Below, piece after piece: positions 63,717 to 64,000 of a stretch of 64,000 nt of DNA (positions are counted from its first letter, which is position 1; every line of letters starts with the position of its first letter). The position numbers and the translations under genes were made by a program. The notes beneath the pieces are model-generated. The model was not told the origin of the DNA. It saw only the letters and a list, made by a program, of their open reading frames with translations, and did not search any database. Location: NCBI GenBank assembly GCA_035539075.1, contig DATLJB010000232.1:1-64000 (forward strand), in the 5' to 3' direction. The stretch comes from Dongia_B sp035539075 (GTDB taxonomy: Bacteria > Pseudomonadota > Alphaproteobacteria > Dongiales > Dongiaceae).

Positions 63717-64000
63717 GTGGCCTGTTTCGGCGCAGCGGATATTTCTATTGCTCTTTAGATCGCCAGAGTTCGAAGTTCCCGAAAGGACCGACCTTCATTG
63801 TCACGAGATGCTCCGGCTTTGCCGAGATGACAAAGTCGAAGAACCAGCCCAATCCGTCTTTCTTCGGCGTCTCCATTTTCGCGTCGGAGCAATCGATCTT
63901 CTCCTCCTGGCAGTATTTCCCCAGCTCGGTCCAGGCGATGCGCGTCGCCGCCTCCTTGGAATCGAAGGCCGTGAATACAAACAGGCTAAGGGCCCACATA
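63717..64000. repeat. 284-bp direct duplication, right copy
   Basis: It matches 62044-62327 with 6 differences. It runs to the window edge, so the true length may be greater. Confidence 0.97.
63745..63999 (-). CDS. Small exported protein, copy 2 (partial at window edge)
   Basis: The second copy of the small exported protein. The visible 84 residues begin MWALSLFVFTAFDSKEAATR; the left copy has six further codons upstream, which here would fall outside the window. It differs from copy 1 at three residues (K for Q and D for N near the second cysteine, V for I in KVGPFGNFELW). Both copies keep an intact frame and half the nucleotide changes are silent, so both are probably functional or only recently separated. 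It is followed by the M23 peptidase tail. Confidence 0.7.
   Translation of the reverse strand: MWALSLFVFTAFDSKEAATRIAWTELGKYCQEEKIDCSDAKMETPKKDGLGWFFDFVISAKPEHLVTMKVGPFGNFELWRSKEQ

Noticed and set aside
61504..64000. Integron cassette array with attC sites
   Set aside because: The conserved 28-bp junction after the duplicated gene has no inverted core sites of the GTTRRRY type that I can see, and there is no integrase.

Overview
The window is GC-rich DNA that reads like an alphaproteobacterial chromosome, most probably of the Rhodospirillales type. I infer this from the base composition, the dense signalling repertoire (four chemoreceptors, three PAS histidine kinases, three PAS_5-type proteins, an Rsm22-type methyltransferase) and the REP-like palindromes. 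No rRNA, tRNA, CRISPR array or complete transposase gene was recognised. Most of the window is ordinary chromosomal gene content; the accessory-looking parts are 53.7-54.8 kb and the right end from about 60.2 kb.

Layout. 0-2.3 kb: the last gene of a sugar ABC transporter operon, a membrane lipoprotein and the stump of an AraC regulator. 2.3-7.1 kb: a probable gas-sensing module, with a globin-coupled chemoreceptor and a soluble PAS histidine kinase in one operon, divergent from a LuxR-type regulator with a degenerate receiver. 7.1-10.4 kb: an acyl-CoA-dehydrogenase-like flavoenzyme, a PAS_5 protein and Rsm22. 10.4-17.7 kb: three chemoreceptors and a ChaC glutathione-degrading enzyme; the last two receptors are tandem paralogues with matching terminators. 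17.7-30 kb: an MFS exporter, methyltransferase, PPP phosphatase, an ABC membrane domain without ATPase, an amino-acid-type binding protein, a GFA protein, and a kinase/PLP phospho-lyase fusion. 30-46.5 kb: two large PAS kinases, a TPR protein, a second GFA protein, several exported proteins (Gly/Ala-rich, RcnB/CigR-like, COG4315-like, peptidoglycan-binding lipoprotein), an AraC regulator and a complete ABC exporter. 46.5-53.7 kb: DUF1810, a GMC oxidoreductase and a very large membrane patatin-like lipase. 53.7-54.8 kb: a repeat island holding a 31-bp tandem array, REP palindromes and a 335-bp MITE-like element with 20-bp perfect terminal repeats. 54.8-60.2 kb: a pentapeptide-repeat protein, a divergent LysR/ornithine-cyclodeaminase pair, a DUF938 methyltransferase, an exported protein and the third PAS_5 protein.

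The most unusual part is 60.2-64.0 kb, where all genes run on the minus strand. A small exported protein gene is present twice inside a 284-bp direct duplication (6 differences). Each copy is followed, 28 bp after its stop, by a different decapitated gene: an M23 peptidase tail with a frameshift, and an unrelated BamE-like tail that abuts two paralogous membrane-protein genes. This resembles a shuffled cassette array of the kind seen with polymorphic toxins and their immunity genes, but that reading is inference.

A second theme is the frequency of short imperfect tandem repeats (12-31 bp units) between genes, at stop codons and in frame inside genes. One G-rich family recurs at three separate places.
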